DNA of 64,000 nucleotides from Siphonodentalium dalli (GCA_032622095.1 CP136065.1:92261343-92325342), one strand, 5' to 3'. Positions 12,301-22,589 are shown, numbered from the stretch's first letter. The notes: a model not told the origin generated them from the sequence alone. Made by a program: numbers and translations.

Positions 12301-13720
12301 GCTTTGGGCCTCATGGGATAAGGCGCTTTAAAAATGCTATACATTATTATTATTATTATTATAATTTCTGGTTTAACAGCACACACGATGTGTCAGTTTT
12401 ACACAGAAATGAATCAGTTTACACGGAAAATAAAATCGGATAAAATCAATAAAAAGAAAACTGTTGGGGGGTGCCAGATTAGGGGCGGGTGGGTCACCAG
12501 AAACACAGGTCTTTTTGTCCCGCGAAATTTTCGGAGGACTATTGTAATCAGCCACGTCCATGCGTGCGTACGTCCGTCCGTGCAGAGTTATAACTCCAGT
12601 ACTGATCATCCGATTTGATTGAAACTTGTAGGTGTCTCAACTAAGAACACAGGTGCTCTGCAATTCTGGGTTTGATCTGATGTTCTTTTATGGAGTTATT
12701 TCCCTTTTTTCAACTTTTTTTTTACTTATTCGGTTTCTGGATGATATCTCAAGTTTGGATCCTTTAATTGCAAATACCGTTTTTATGTGGATAAGTCATA
12801 TCAAGATACAGGTTGAGTCCGATGATTTTTTCTAGAGTTATGGACTTTTTTCGACTTAGAAAATTCAATTTTCTTCTTTTTTCTTTGGTTTCCGGATGAT
12901 AACTCAAGTTTGGACTGTTCAATTGAAAATTCCGTTTTTTTGTGAGTCATTGATATCGGTCAAGTTCGAATTTGAGTTTGATCCGATGATTTTTCTCGGA
13001 GTTATGGGCTTTTTGACTTAGAAAATTCAATTTTCTTCTTTTTTCTTTGGTTTCCGGATGATAACTCAAGTTTTGATTGTTTAATTGGAAATTCTGTTTT
13101 TTTGTGGGTCGTTCATATCAAAATACAGGTCAAGTTCGAATTTGAGTTTGACCCAATGATTTTTCCCAGAGTTATGGGCCTTTCGACTTTGAAAAACATT
13201 TTTTATAATTTTCTGTATGAGGGTACCTTCATGGTGTAATCAACTCCTCCTACAGTTTTGATCGTAGATATTTGAAAATTCAGAGTATTGTTACCCACAT
13301 ATTGGAGATGTGCAACATGTATATAGATGACGGAATTTTTTTTTTTCTACAGAGTTTATATTAACCCTTGTCGACTTAGAAAATTTCAACATTTTTTTTA
13401 ATTCTTTAACAAAGCGGCATCGACTTGCCATGTTTTCGGGGGACACTCTGGTCAGTAGACCTTTTATTTATTTTGGCCTCATTTAGATTCAAAGCGGATA
13501 GAGCATCTTCAACTTGATAGCTCAAAAATTGCAGATTATGCAGGCTGGATAACGCACTGCTTTCGTCGCTCATCTCACAATGCCGTCCATGAGAACCTTC
13601 AGCATACCCACTCAACAAATCTTACAAATTCCATTTCAGCTGATAAGAGAATTGGAAGTTATTGATAGCAAGAGGACGGCAGAACTTGAACGACGTTTAG
13701 CTCAGCAGGATGGCAGATAA
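277..13720 (+). CDS. C22orf23: UPF0193 (EVG1/C22orf23) family protein, 3' four coding exons
   Basis: Partial gene entering from the left edge. Coding exons 277..365, 2087..2221, 4184..4284 and 13640..13720 (stop TAA) all have AG acceptors, three have GT donors, and the phases join exactly (1, 1, 0). The visible product is 134 residues. It carries GAYERAKFKP, then TEKDKIRLANIMAYG, then an acidic, basic helical stretch ending in YIDRFDE, ERKQFLEKMESLGEGKKYRP and finally RELEVIDSKRTAEL. Each block lines up in order with the C-terminal two thirds of human C22orf23 as I remember it. The family is small (about 217 residues in human), predicted helical, and of unknown biochemical function. Roughly 80 N-terminal residues must lie upstream of the window. 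Introns are 1.7, 2.0 and 9.4 kb and packed with repeats. It converges with MICALL1 to the right. Confidence 0.85.
392..839. mobile_element. Family N MITE, copy 1
   Basis: TTAA at both ends (392–395, 836–839), with short inverted ends reading GACATGGC. Internally similar to 62150–62589 and 28886–29145. The small open frames inside it are not genes. Confidence 0.55.
872..1142. mobile_element. Family C MITE, copy 1
   Basis: Starts ccctttctatactaaatgga, ends aagggttaa. Internal complementary blocks around ttcagataataaattcaaca form a hairpin. A second, inverted C terminus lies at 848–880. Confidence 0.7.
1350..1705. repeat. Dispersed repeat O, copy 1
   Basis: Rich in the self-complementary block ggaaatttccaac. 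Closely related to 31575–31960 and weakly to 60870–61110. Apparent reading frames here are not conserved between the copies. Confidence 0.6.
1790..2038. mobile_element. Family A composite MITE (two palindromic modules)
   Basis: Degenerate left end, right end agggttaa. Contains two catatataagagaatgca modules in tandem separated by a gttaggcca spacer. Confidence 0.65.
2087..2221 (+). CDS. C22orf23: EVG1/C22orf23 exon b
   Basis: Acceptor ttgaag, donor gtgagt. The split codon joins exon a as GTA (Val). It encodes the charged helix RTEKDKIRLANIMAYG and ends DRFDE. A family A transposon miniature ends only ~48 bp before the acceptor. Confidence 0.87.
2655..4080. other. EVG1 intron sequence, mostly unassigned
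   Basis: AT-rich. A partial family L element (2908–3023, ending cactgaaagggttaa) is recognisable. The rest shows repeated ttgccaaat words near 3350–3880 and nothing gene-like. Confidence 0.5.
4184..4284 (+). CDS. C22orf23: EVG1/C22orf23 exon c
   Basis: Pyrimidine-rich acceptor ttttttcag, donor gtaaac. The split codon gives TTG (Leu). Encodes LEIEERKQFLEKMESLG and GKKYRPIIDTEVSQ, the best-conserved block of the family. A family A element begins ~18 bp after the donor. Confidence 0.9.
4302..4530. mobile_element. Family A MITE, right end worn
   Basis: TTAA at 4302, left end close to CCCTTTCATGA (cctttcatgatgg). Two palindromic modules (around 4351–4412 and 4449–4515). Begins 18 bp after the EVG1 exon c donor. 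Confidence 0.65.
4607..4852. mobile_element. Family A MITE abutting family C
   Basis: Left end cccttccatgac, right end tgaaatggttaa. Its first module has lost its centre (around 4675–4700). It shares the TTAA at 4849–4852 with the next element. Confidence 0.65.
4692..5226 (+). repeat. 535-bp direct duplication, copy 1
   Basis: Reading line by line I see no difference from 10211–10745, and the lengths are equal. It includes part of a family A and all of a family C element. Followed directly by half of palindrome E. Confidence 0.9.
4849..5119. mobile_element. Family C MITE, copy 2
   Basis: TTAA-bounded. Typical internal inverted block (ggaaatgttcagatagtaag against cttattttctgaacatttcc). Confidence 0.7.
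5662..6366 (+). repeat. Diverged tandem repeat, two ~345-bp units
   Basis: Unit 1 starts ccatttcaaggccttacgag near 5662, unit 2 near 6005. Both contain aaaatgccacgtgattct and end with tcttggtttatcaatgtca. Divergence and small indels indicate an old duplication. Confidence 0.75.
6490..6780. repeat. CG-rich segment with repeated ACCGCGGT palindromes
   Basis: Motifs such as gaccgcggtgataccgg, ataccgcggtgat, tgccgcggtgttgg and ataccgcggtatag recur in ~250 bp of otherwise AT-rich intron. No gene or known element recognised. Confidence 0.55.
7060..8680. mobile_element. GC-rich degraded element, probably retroelement gag region
   Basis: Base composition clearly above its surroundings. Many short overlapping open frames on both strands and none complete. 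An acidic Ser/Asp-rich stretch is encoded at 7663–8010 (+). A related, shorter remnant lies at 9690–9975 (shared tgggcctccgtctgcaggtcg-like block). No reverse transcriptase motif was found, so the class is a guess. Confidence 0.45.
8265..8665 (+). repeat. Tandem duplication, two ~195-bp units
   Basis: gcaaagacgtttgc...ctcagctttc...gatcccaacc...catggcacc recurs at 8273–8455 and 8472–8660 with moderate divergence. Inside the GC-rich element. Confidence 0.7.
9110..9470. mobile_element. Possible non-autonomous element with short inverted ends
   Basis: agtccttccca at 9112 is mirrored by tgggaaggact near 9460, with gctctcg close to both ends. No coding capacity. Confidence 0.4.
9690..9975 (+). pseudogene. 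Retroelement remnant related to 7670–7990
   Basis: Broken frames read AKAESELVSFLHDPASWDLD and, in a second piece, ARFARNYALDGTSWDVC. Shares a gtgggcctccgtctgcaggt-type block with the GC-rich element. No intact ORF. Confidence 0.4.
10118..10207. repeat. Palindrome E
   Basis: tagttcagtgtgagggcttc at the left is mirrored by gaaagcctgaacactgaact at the right around an AT-rich centre. A half copy lies at 5225–5262. Confidence 0.7.
10211..10745 (+). repeat. 535-bp direct duplication, copy 2
   Basis: Same sequence as 4692–5226, offset 5519 bp. Preceded directly by the full palindrome E (10118–10207). Contains a family A fragment and a family C element (10368–10638). Confidence 0.9.
10764..11085. 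mobile_element. Family D element, copy 1
   Basis: gaggtccccagagggtgaat and its mirror attcaccctctagggacctc. Internal strings gaggtaactaatgggtgaat and ggtctcccata are shared with the other long D copies. Confidence 0.65.
11709..12364 (+). mobile_element. 5'-truncated LINE (CR1/L2-like) with intact C-terminal ORF end
   Basis: Reading frame to 12143 encodes IDKLQRMMNIAARVILKK, FKELHWLPIQARIDYKI and WNSLPLTLRNFATLDSFK, the conserved C-terminal block of CR1/L2-type reverse transcriptases. A ~200-bp 3' UTR and a (TTA)n tail follow. Only the last ~140 codons survive, as expected from incomplete target-primed reverse transcription. Located in the last intron of EVG1. Confidence 0.8.
12560..13390 (+). 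repeat. ~180-bp tandem repeat, about three diverged units
   Basis: ggtttccggatgataactca followed by agttatgg and gacttagaaaattcaatttt recurs at ~12730, 12890 and 13055. Resembles diffuse long repeats of invertebrate genomes. No ORF. Confidence 0.65.
13640..13720 (+). CDS. C22orf23: EVG1/C22orf23 terminal exon d
   Basis: Acceptor catttcag, in phase 0 with exon c. 26 codons (LIRELEVIDSKRTAEL and a short Gln-rich end) then TAA. It matches the family's C-terminal REMEDIDHRRSEEL-like helix. No canonical AATAAA is visible within several hundred bases downstream, so the transcript end is not placed. Confidence 0.85.
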   Translation: MIRELEVIDSKRTAELERRLAQQDGR

Positions 13721-14365
13721 TACGTGTACATGTACTAACTTACATTGTGAACCACATGAGTGAGGGTGCAAGACCACGTTACGCTGGAGCCAGGATACAC
13801 TGCAGATTGTTGAATCACAACTATTGTGCAAAATGGGAATCAGGGCCACAAGGAGAATTTTCCCCATATTGGGTGTGCGGCTGTCTCTTTGAAAAGCCAA
13901 TAATAATAATAATATGAGATTTATGTCTCTTGATCTTCTCATAGAGGTTTCTTTTCTGTTTTGATGGGATTCCCTCCATTCCATTGGTTATATCTCAGAC
14001 TCGGCGCAATTTCATTGGTTAGTGATGTAACAGATTATTGCAAGGCAGAATCCAGTCTCTATAAAAAGCCGATAACAATTTCAAACACTGCTTTGTGGTT
14101 GGTTTTATTTCAATTGCGAGATCGGAGGGAGGTCAATAACATGTTGGCAATTTTCCGCATGCATAGCGAAAGAAAACAATTTTTTTAATACAGATAACAT
14201 ATTCATAACTCATTGTACTCATCGCGATCCAGTTGACATCATCTTCAAGTTTTTATCAGTCAACGATATTTATTACTGATTTTTCTTCCGCATCTTGTTG
14301 TTTTTATAACTACTGCTAAATACAATGATTCTCACAAAGGTTTTCTTTTTTAGTTCTGTTTCTCT
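13721..14365. other. Downstream flank of EVG1, nothing recognised
   Basis: Presumably 3' UTR then intergenic. Contains an (ATA)n-like run near 13897. No canonical polyadenylation signal seen. Confidence 0.4.
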
Positions 14366-14369
14366 GTAT

Positions 14370-14612
14370 AGCCAAATTGGCAGACGACACATTGCATAAT
14401 CGAGGTGCCCAATGGGTGGATGTCATAATATTCACTATCTGGGAACATATCTTGAGTCTAGGTCTCCCATAGTAGACAAGGGCATGCAGAATATGGTTCC
14501 CAGAGGATGAATTTGATGATGCTAGTCCGCTGTGCGGAGTGGCATCACTAAATTCACCCTATGGGGACCTCATTCTGCAAATGTCCGGCACCATATTCTC
14601 AGGCCTGAACAT
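14370..14612. mobile_element. Family D element, copy 2
   Basis: Palindromic core at ~14489–14580 around gctagtccgctgtgcggagt. Left part shares aatcgaggtgcccaatgggt with the other D copies. Confidence 0.65.
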
Positions 14613-15136
14613 CATTCCAGCATTTCTGTAGTCTTAAATGTTTTCTTCATATTCTTTTAAAGATCCACAGACTGATTTAACAGCCTCTAAATCACTATTT
14701 ATTTGGCTTTGGGAGTAACATATTTTTTTAGTCAAGGTCACCTTCAAAGCTCAACACTATTACATTAAAATTTTTTAAATCTATTAATTTTAGTGACTCA
14801 AATTTTTGTCAGCCTAGCAAAAGTCTTCAGGATTCTGTCTAGGAATAGAATATAAAATAAAACTAATTTTTATCACTAAAGTAGCTTTTGAAAAAAATAT
14901 ACCATTGTTGTTGTAACTGGATGATAAGGGGACCCTTGAATGGGACTGTGGATCTTTAGTCACATATTGTATAGATTTCCACTTCCACAGCTTTATTGTG
15001 ATATGCAGGTTCATATGCACATTCATTGTTATTCAGTTTTATTTATATGAATGCAGCTGAATTGCACAGCTTTTATATATTATTCATTTGATTAGTGTTC
15101 AATATTTTATGAGTCTCATATCTGAAATGGCTATGG

Positions 15137-15935
15137 CTACTCCATACCTTATTTGTATTTAAATTCATGCAGTACTATTTTTCGAGCACCCATCGGTGTA
15201 TGAATTTAAAACTTGATCGTAAAATAGTACTTAGTTTAAACTAATTAACCACAGGGGAAACAAGTTTGAGGTTATGTTGATGAGTTACATACATTACGAA
15301 AAGGTGGACACGGAATAGACAATTACGCCTATACATGTAGGCCTATACATATTACATTCGGTCAAACAATATCAAAAATTCAAACAATTGCTCAATGCCA
15401 AGCGACGCACACATGGTAACATTGACGATGTTGAAATGCTTTTAAGTAATACACATATTCTAGATTGCATGCATGTGCATGAAAGCACATCCCCCTATTC
15501 ACCGCCCTGGAATAACACCATGACCATATATACATTTTGATTTAGTTATGTCATCATAATCCGCAGCCAAGTGTTGATTTTTCTGAAGTCAGTTGTCTTC
15601 GCGGTTGTGTGTTTTTGCTTTCGAGTTCATTTCATTGATTTCCAGTCCATAACTAATTCATTATCAGAATAATTATTTGGAGCATATAAACATCCATCAT
15701 CATAACAAAATGATGATGCAGTTATGGTCTACTGTGATTGTGTTTAATATATGCATGTATCTTCAGAAAGAACTAAGAACTGAAACAGTCATCAGATCCA
15801 AGACTTTTACGAAAATATGTTTGTCAGTTTTGAATTCGCGTAGATAGGTGCGCGAATTTAAAGTGTGCGAATTCAAAACTGAGCATAAAATAGTACTGCG
15901 TGAATTTAAATACGAATGAAGTATAGAGAATGTAC
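15137..15935. mobile_element. ~800-bp non-autonomous DNA transposon
   Basis: Left end (to ~15185) carries gtatttaaattcatgcagta and ctattttt. The right end (15885–15935) carries the inverse, tactgcgtgaatttaaatac. Arms ~45 bp. No transposase ORF. Confidence 0.55.
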
Positions 15936-16877
15936 CTGCTAATTTCTTGAAATTTTGTTATTAGAACAGTAGTTGAATGAACAATTCTTCAAAAAAATTT
16001 AAGTTACAGTTATGTCCCTTGTATTGCATTCACAAAATACTTGACTTTTTTCATTTTATTAGGGATTATATAACTAAAATCATCCATTTTCACCCCAAAC
16101 TTGCCTCCAAAGGAACCATGATGGAGCAAATGTCAGTAAGTTATCTCCTCAACTGGTAGAGTTTGATACTTGACCTTAGAAATATTGGAGATAGATCAAA
16201 TATTATTGTAGCAGAAACATTATTTCAGAAGATAGAAAACTCCAGGGGAGAGAAATTGAGCTACTATCCGTCGGGTAAACATACAATGTAGACCTAAACT
16301 GAATACGCAAAACATGTTACACAATAAAATTTCATAACTTCTATCTTAGGTTTTAGTGAGGAAACAGCTTCATGCCTGCTGTACATATATTAGTTTGATT
16401 TCAGGAATAATTACTTATATAGTCATCTTTTTAACTTTATGTCCAACCAAACAATTTTTAAGTTGTAATAATTTTATAAATTATTCACATTTGTTATTAA
16501 ATAATAAATTATTTGAATGAATTTGTTTATAGTTTGTGTATTCAGGGGTCTCTGAGTAGGTATTTGTAAGGATGCCCCTCCCCACCTTGGCATGCTTTCC
16601 ATACAATTGTCCTGAAACTATATTGTTATCAGTTTGACATTAACACCCCTGGGCCCTTCTCCCAATTTGTTTTTCAAGGGAGAAGTGATCTCTCTCTCTC
16701 TCATATACATATATCAGTATGCATATGTCCCCAACAGCATATCATGTTGTTCTTACTCACTATAATGGTTTTATAAATGGGCTCTTGTGTTGCATAGTAT
16801 TAGGTCATAGAAGGATGATGTTGGGGTGTAAATTAAACATCAGCCATTGTTACTTCTTCCCGACAACAGTCCACTTC

Positions 16878-17266
16878 TTAACCTTTTACCCAACACACCG
16901 GCCAAATAAAGCTTCAACAGCCTAAAATATCTTCGGTCTGTCTCAATAGAACCATACAAATATGGATATCATTGGAACCAGCTCCTTGACCACATTGTGA
17001 TAGTTACAGTTATGCCCTGTGCCAATGAATTCTCTTATATATGCGAGTCGACCATAGGTCGCCTCGCATATATAAGAGAATGCATTGGCCTAAAAAAAAA
17101 TTTTTTTAACACTTTTTACCATTTTTTCTTATATTCTTTAACAATTTTATAATTTTTAATGTATTAAGCCAATGCATTCTCTTATATATGCGAGGCGACC
17201 TATGGTCGACTCGCATATATAAGAGAATGCATTGGCACAGGGCCCTTCTGTTGGGTAAAGGGTTAA
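16878..17266. mobile_element. Family K MITE, copy 1
   Basis: TTAA at both ends. Inverted ends ccttttacccaaca and tgttgggtaaagg. Contains two copies of the shared palindromic module (subtype gcgagtcgaccataggtcgc) separated by an AT-rich spacer. Near-identical to 32655–33054 in opposite orientation. Confidence 0.8.
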
Positions 17267-17354
17267 CGAAACGGGGAGAAGTGACTTCTCCCTATTTGAA
17301 ACCTCTGAACTGGTCCCTGAACAGAGTACAGGGTATGAATACATTTTGAGACTA

Positions 17355-17560
17355 TAATAATTTATGGATTTATATAGCGCATTCCACAGTAAATTAGTTT
17401 CAATGTGCTTTACATGATTATTACCCCCGGTCATAGGGCAAGGATTACCCATCCTCACTTAGGAGGAAGCAATTCTCACAGCTAATGATCGCATTAGGAT
17501 TAGCATACTGACAATATCCATAGACTCCTGACCTGGTTAACGGGAGAGTCCCCCACGACA
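17355..17560 (-). mobile_element. LINE/SINE-like 3' tail, reverse orientation
   Basis: Contains ataatttatggatttatata followed by gcgcattccacag and gtgctttacat, a familiar animal LINE/SINE 3' end read backwards, ending at the AT-rich tail near 17355. No coding part is kept. Confidence 0.45.
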
Positions 17561-18464
17561 ATTGTAGTATGAGATTTGACATTCAATGGCAGAGAGCGGG
17601 ACATTACATGGTTCTAACTGAGGCTGGACCATAACTTATTGGGAACAAAAAAGCACACAAATTTTCATTTTGGGGTTTATTTGACAATGATAATAATACA
17701 TACAAATGTAGATGCCCATTTATATATAAAAGATGTAGATAGAAGAATTTTCAAAAACATAAGTGCTATGTATAAAATCTCAAATGCAGAAAGTTTTAAA
17801 TATTAAAATAAACAATATTTGAAACCTTTCACATGATGAACTACTGCTGATAAGAATTACGAATAGGGTGCTACGACATTAGAATTGATGTTCTTTCTAT
17901 CAGTTGTTGTTTTGCCATATCCGTAGTTACGATTACGGTTTCAAGAAGCCAAGCATAGGCACATGAGATTTGCGTGCACTCATTGAGACTATACCAATGA
18001 CTATGATCTGAAAACATAATTAAGTACAAATAATCACAGCAAACATAACCTTATCTCTTTAGTGTAATGGCATGATTTTCTCACAAATGGACTCGTAGTT
18101 TGTCAATTCTGCAAAAATGTTTTTAGACTATCCAAAAACATTATGACTACAATTAGTTATTCGTTAATTCTTATTTGTAGTAGTTCACTTATAAAAAGGT
18201 GTCAGTTAACGCACCATTTATGGAATGCCTCAAGACAACACACCAAGATCATCGCTTGGGAAGTTGTCACACCCAATGACTCAACAATGCCATATGTGGC
18301 ATCCCAATTGTTCATTTATTGAAACAGTTAAGTAGTGTTCAGACAGTCTGTTGCATGTGTTACATTGAATTGGATTGATTAAGACAATAATACTAAGTTG
18401 TTCAGATGGCTTAGATGTGTCTGGAACGTTGTATACATTAACGCATGTAGCGGAGATTCTATAT

Positions 18465-18912
18465 TTAAAGGCCCATTTAATTTTCGAATGACCAGATTAC
18501 ATTATACACAACATATCCCATATTATATACCATTTGGAAGAGGAACCAAAAAAATATATATTCCACCAGAATATGGAACAGCTGTGGCCTAGGAGTGTCC
18601 ACCAAGTGATAGAGATTCTCAGATTCATTCAAGACTTCCCCCCCCCCTTGTCAACCCAGAATGCATCAGAATTCAAACTAATAGATAGAGTTATTCCCCT
18701 TCCATTGAGAATAATAGACTTTATAGTACAGTCTGGATCAAAATTACTCACAGAACACACCTCAGTACCTCGACAAAAACAATGTTCCCAGTTTATTCGA
18801 CCCGATCTGTTGATAATACAATGTTTTGGAGCTTCCTCTTTCAAATGGTATATAATATGGAATATGTTGTAATAATGTGATCTGGTGGTTCGAAAATTAA
18901 GTGGGCCTTTAA
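18465..18912. mobile_element. ~450-bp DNA transposon with ~80-bp inverted ends
   Basis: TTAA then aggcccatttaattttcgaa on the left; ttcgaaaattaagtgggcct then TTAA on the right; complementarity continues through accatttggaagagg. Reading frames inside (including a 121-codon one on the minus strand) cross the arms and look spurious. Confidence 0.75.
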
Positions 18913-19620
18913 TACAATGTGCGTAACGGATACCTGATATGGCGTGTGTCATAAAGTTTCTTATTTTCAATCGATAAAAGATGGCGGCTGTCAATGAAGT
19001 GAAGTAGTCAACTTGTAGTCATGTCAGGTCATGTCATTAAAGATTTAAAGACATATTATGGACTTGTTCGGGTGCATGGAACTGATAAGTTGGTACTCAG
19101 ACACTATGCCAACTGGAGGGGTGTAGCATTCTAATAACATTGCAAAAAATATCAAACAAATCGACAGTACCACTCCATAGAAAATATCATCTGAACTAAG
19201 CTCAATTGTAAATATTTACTCCTGGATTCAGGGCGCAACTATCGGCGATAAACTAATGCAAACGATTTCACAATCGAGAGTCACTGCATTTTATTATTAT
19301 ATAAGAATGACGGTGTGTGTTTGTCAATTTGGATATCATATTTGTAAAAATAACTACTTTGAAAAAGATTATTCTCCATTTCTATTTGATCACCCTACTG
19401 GGGTGTTTCACATCACTTTAATAGTTGTTGGGATTTGACATGTTTGACATTATCATAGAATTATTTATTAGAGATAGATTGATGTGCAATATTGCATTTA
19501 TTTCAATATCAAACTTTTATTAGCGGCAATTATTAATCGGAAGCTGTGTGTTATTAAGCCTAACGTATGCACCCATGTGAACGGTTTAACTCAGGAAACG
19601 GGCCATGTCTACACAATGTA

Positions 19621-19680
19621 CAGTCATGTCCTAAATAACGACTCCTGCGGTTAAGGAGTCAATTATTTAGGGCATTACTG
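19621..19680. mobile_element. Minimal 60-bp family B derivative
   Basis: cagtcatgtcctaaataacg to tatttagggcattactg, flanked by TA on both sides. Only the two outer ~28-bp ends of family B remain. Confidence 0.8.
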
Positions 19681-19837
19681 TACACACCAACGCAACAGGT
19701 TTGTCTGAACGCTAATTAATAATTACATCATGGAATACTTTTACACAAGATTAAAATGACATGAACAAAATTTGTTTCTGTTGGCTGAGAATTTGATAAA
19801 ATGTCATCATTAAACATATTCGAAGATATAGTTAACA

Positions 19838-20088
19838 TTAACCCTTCCATGACTGGATATTCCCGAAATTTTGCAAAAACCCTGTGCCAATGCATTCTCT
19901 TATATATGCAAGCATCCCATAGGGAGCCTCACATATATACGAGAATACATTGGCCTAACAATATTTACATTGACCTTGTAAACCAGTACATTGCGAGGCT
20001 CCCTATGGGAGACTCGCATATATAAGAGAATGGACTGGCATGGATCTTTAAAACTGCACCTGCGCAGCTCCCATCATGAAAGGGTTAA
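19838..20088. mobile_element. Family A composite MITE
   Basis: TTAACCCTTCCATGAC left end, catgaaagggttaa right end, two modules separated by ggcctaacaatatttacatt. The second module has lost part of its left arm. Confidence 0.75.
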
Positions 20089-20204
20089 GATGGGTCTGTG
20101 CCACTGTCCGTCCATTTTATTGTTGTTGGTATCTGTTATCCACTCTTCATTAGAATAAAGTCCCTTGTCATTACTTTTGAAGTTCATGTGAGTTAAATAA
20201 GTCA

Positions 20205-20436
20205 AATAGACAAAGGCATCACTGAATTAGCTCTCTAATTCAGTTATGAAAGTATACATTTGGATGAGTGTTTTGATAATAGAAGTATAGTATAACAAGA
20301 TTCCCATCCAATTGTTTGTAGGGGATATTCAGATAATAAATTTAAAAGACAACAAAGGGCCACTTGTTGAACTTATTAACTGAACATTCACAATGTGAAC
20401 TACTTGCCAGTGAGAATCCCATAATGAAAGGGTTAA
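20205..20436. mobile_element. Family C MITE, worn left end
   Basis: attcagttatgaaagtatac, ttcagataataaatt and its mirror, right end gaaagggttaa. Confidence 0.6.
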
Positions 20437-20457
20437 GAAATAATGGTGTCTGTAACT

Positions 20458-20718
20458 TTAACCCTTTCATGAAGGGAGCTGCGTTGGTGCAGCATTAAAG
20501 ATCCTGTACCAGTGCATTCTCTTACATATGCGAATCTCCCATAGGGAGCCTCGCATATATAAGAGAATGTTCTGGCTTACAAGGTCAATGTAAATATTGT
20601 TAGGCCAATGCATTCTCTTATATACAAGGCCCCCTATGGGTGACTTGCATATATAAGAGAATGCATTGGCACAGGGTTTTCACAAAATTTCAGGAATCTC
20701 CAGTCATGAAAGGGTTAA
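20458..20718. mobile_element. Family A composite MITE, near-complete reference copy
   Basis: TTAACCCTTTCATGA and tcatgaaagggttaa ends in inverted orientation, TTAA at 20458–20461 and 20715–20718. Two palindromic modules around 20513–20575 and 20612–20671 with a spacer of ggtcaatgtaaatattgtta. Confidence 0.8.
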
Positions 20719-20862
20719 GAATTAAACGTGTCTGTAACTGTGCTTGATAGAGAAACAACCGCATATTCTGCTAATATCTGTACTATAACGTAGGGTGTCA
20801 GAAATTGTGGTTATACATTGATCTATTGAATGAAAACAGTTATTCTTTAATATACATCCACA

Positions 20863-21013
20863 AGCCTTGAAATAGTGTGTCTGTCATTTGCAGATTGAGG
20901 TCCCCAGATGGTGAATTTAGTGATGCTACCCCACATAGCGGGCTATCATCACCAAATTCACCCTCTGGGGACCTCATTCTGCAAATGACAGGCATACTAT
21001 TTCAAGGCTTGTA
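20863..21013. mobile_element. Family D element, single-unit complete palindrome
   Basis: Both ends keep agccttgaaatagt and actatttcaaggct. Centre ctaccccacatagcgggcta. About 150 bp, essentially one long hairpin. Confidence 0.75.
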
Positions 21014-21079
21014 CGTCCATCACAATTGTGCTTATGGGTCGCCACTAAAAAAAACTATTTTGAGTTCAGTGAATGATTT

Positions 21080-21422
21080 TTAACCCTTTGGCGAGTAGAA
21101 CGACATATATGTTGTCTATCGGTTGAGGAGTAGAACGACATATATGTTGTTTCAGGAAGTGTTATTTTACGTAGACATAACTTCAATAAGTCATCTGATT
21201 TATAAATGATTTGTATAGGAGTTATTTTGATTAATATAATGTCACAAATGTATAAGTGCAATCGATTATGATAGCACATGTTAACAAAAAATGCACATAA
21301 ATTAAAATGAATTATTGGACCCTTTTGACCCGATCTTGTTAATAATTATTGCTATGACGTAGACGTTAAATTCACTCATGACGTCATGCATATGACGTCA
21401 CAGATACTCTCCAAAGGGTTAA
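21080..21422. mobile_element. Family M MITE
   Basis: TTAACCCTTTGGCGAG left, ctctccaaagggttaa right. Contains a tandem gagtagaacgacatatatgt pair at 21090–21150 and a CG-containing acgtcat cluster near 21355–21405. Confidence 0.7.
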
Positions 21423-21725
21423 TAAAATTTAAGTATGAAATCAAATTAAAACCTTTAGTTTCCCTCAATTTGACATACATGTAGTATGTGAATCTGGTCA
21501 GATCATAAGGATCCTACACTCATATTTTTCTTGGAATGAAGATCACAAGAATGAAATGGAATGTAAAGTAAGTTTAAATTCATGAGAAAAACAAATTTAG
21601 TACCGACTTTGTAAATATTAAGTAACTATGGTTAGGGTACATTTCAGGATTCATATAAGGCATGATTCACCTCGCCGCTTGCCATTGCCTCTGACAATGA
21701 CCTCGAAACATAGCCAGCACATACA

Positions 21726-21932
21726 GTAATGCCCTAAATAATCGACTCCTTAACCACAGCAGAATTATGGGTAACTTTTCAAGATTTAGTCTGAAATATG
21801 GCTTGTTGCCATTCATCGGAAAGCTCTCAGAGCTTTTCGATGAATGACAACAAGCCATATTTCCGACTTAATCCTGAAAAGTTACCCATAATTCTGCTGT
21901 GGTTAAGGAGTCGTTTATTTAGGGTATTACTG
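21726..21932. mobile_element. Family B fold-back (B1)
   Basis: CAGTAATG ... attactg with TA on both sides. Arms ~95 bp nearly perfect (ggatttagtcggaaatatgg type), loop near 21829. Confidence 0.85.
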
Positions 21933-22018
21933 TAAGTCATATGCATTGGATGGAAGACTGGTACTACACAACATTTAAACAATACTGCCTCCATCAATGG
22001 AATAAATTACAAATGAAA

Positions 22019-22024
22019 TTTATT
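22019..22024 (-). promoter_or_regulatory. Candidate MICALL1 polyadenylation signal
   Basis: First AATAAA on the minus strand downstream of the stop, ~570 nt away. If it is used, the 3' UTR would contain the family C element at 22134–22386. No transcript support. Confidence 0.25.
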
Positions 22025-22133
22025 GTACAATTATGGCATGCAATTTTATATTGAGTTTCCACCTTTTGGAGTTACTTGTTTTTGTTAAGTCACAGATGAG
22101 AACCAATCATATTGCTTTAGATTTTAACCCTTT

Positions 22134-22386
22134 CTTTACTAAATGGATTCTCCCACTCAGTTATAAAAAAGTTTGCATTGGAATGGTCTATTATTCATCT
22201 GGAGGGATGTTCAGGTAATAAAAGCAGTCAACAGATGGAAGAAAATTCTGAAGGAATACTATACATTGGTGGGAAATGTACAGATAATAAGTTCACCAAA
22301 CGACCTATATGTTGTTGAACTTATCATCTGAACATTTCCTAAGGGATAACTATTCATGAATGAGTATTTAGCACAGGAAGGGTTAA
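22134..22386. mobile_element. Family C MITE, good copy
   Basis: TTAACCCTTTCTTTACTAAA left, TTAA at 22383–22386 right. In the probable 3' UTR or downstream flank of MICALL1. Confidence 0.75.
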
Positions 22387-22589
22387 AGCAAGCAAGGAAA
22401 TGGAATTCTTGTTGGAATGAATTACAATTCAGTGGAACTCATATCCACATAAACTGGGCCTTGCATAAGAAAAGCTCTGAATGTTTGCGTAGCTCGGATA
22501 ATAATCGGTAAAGGCACATTCTGGGTACATTGGAGCACCGACTTTGGAAGCATTTTACGGGTCCACTCGTGAATTCACCAATCTTTTCA

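Noticed and set aside
13406-13618. 70-codon minus-strand frame just upstream of the EVG1 last exon
   Set aside because: No family resemblance, no plausible splice partners and on the opposite strand to the surrounding gene.
18629-18994. 121-codon minus-strand frame
   Set aside because: It runs through an inverted arm of a TTAA-bounded transposon and matches no transposase motif.
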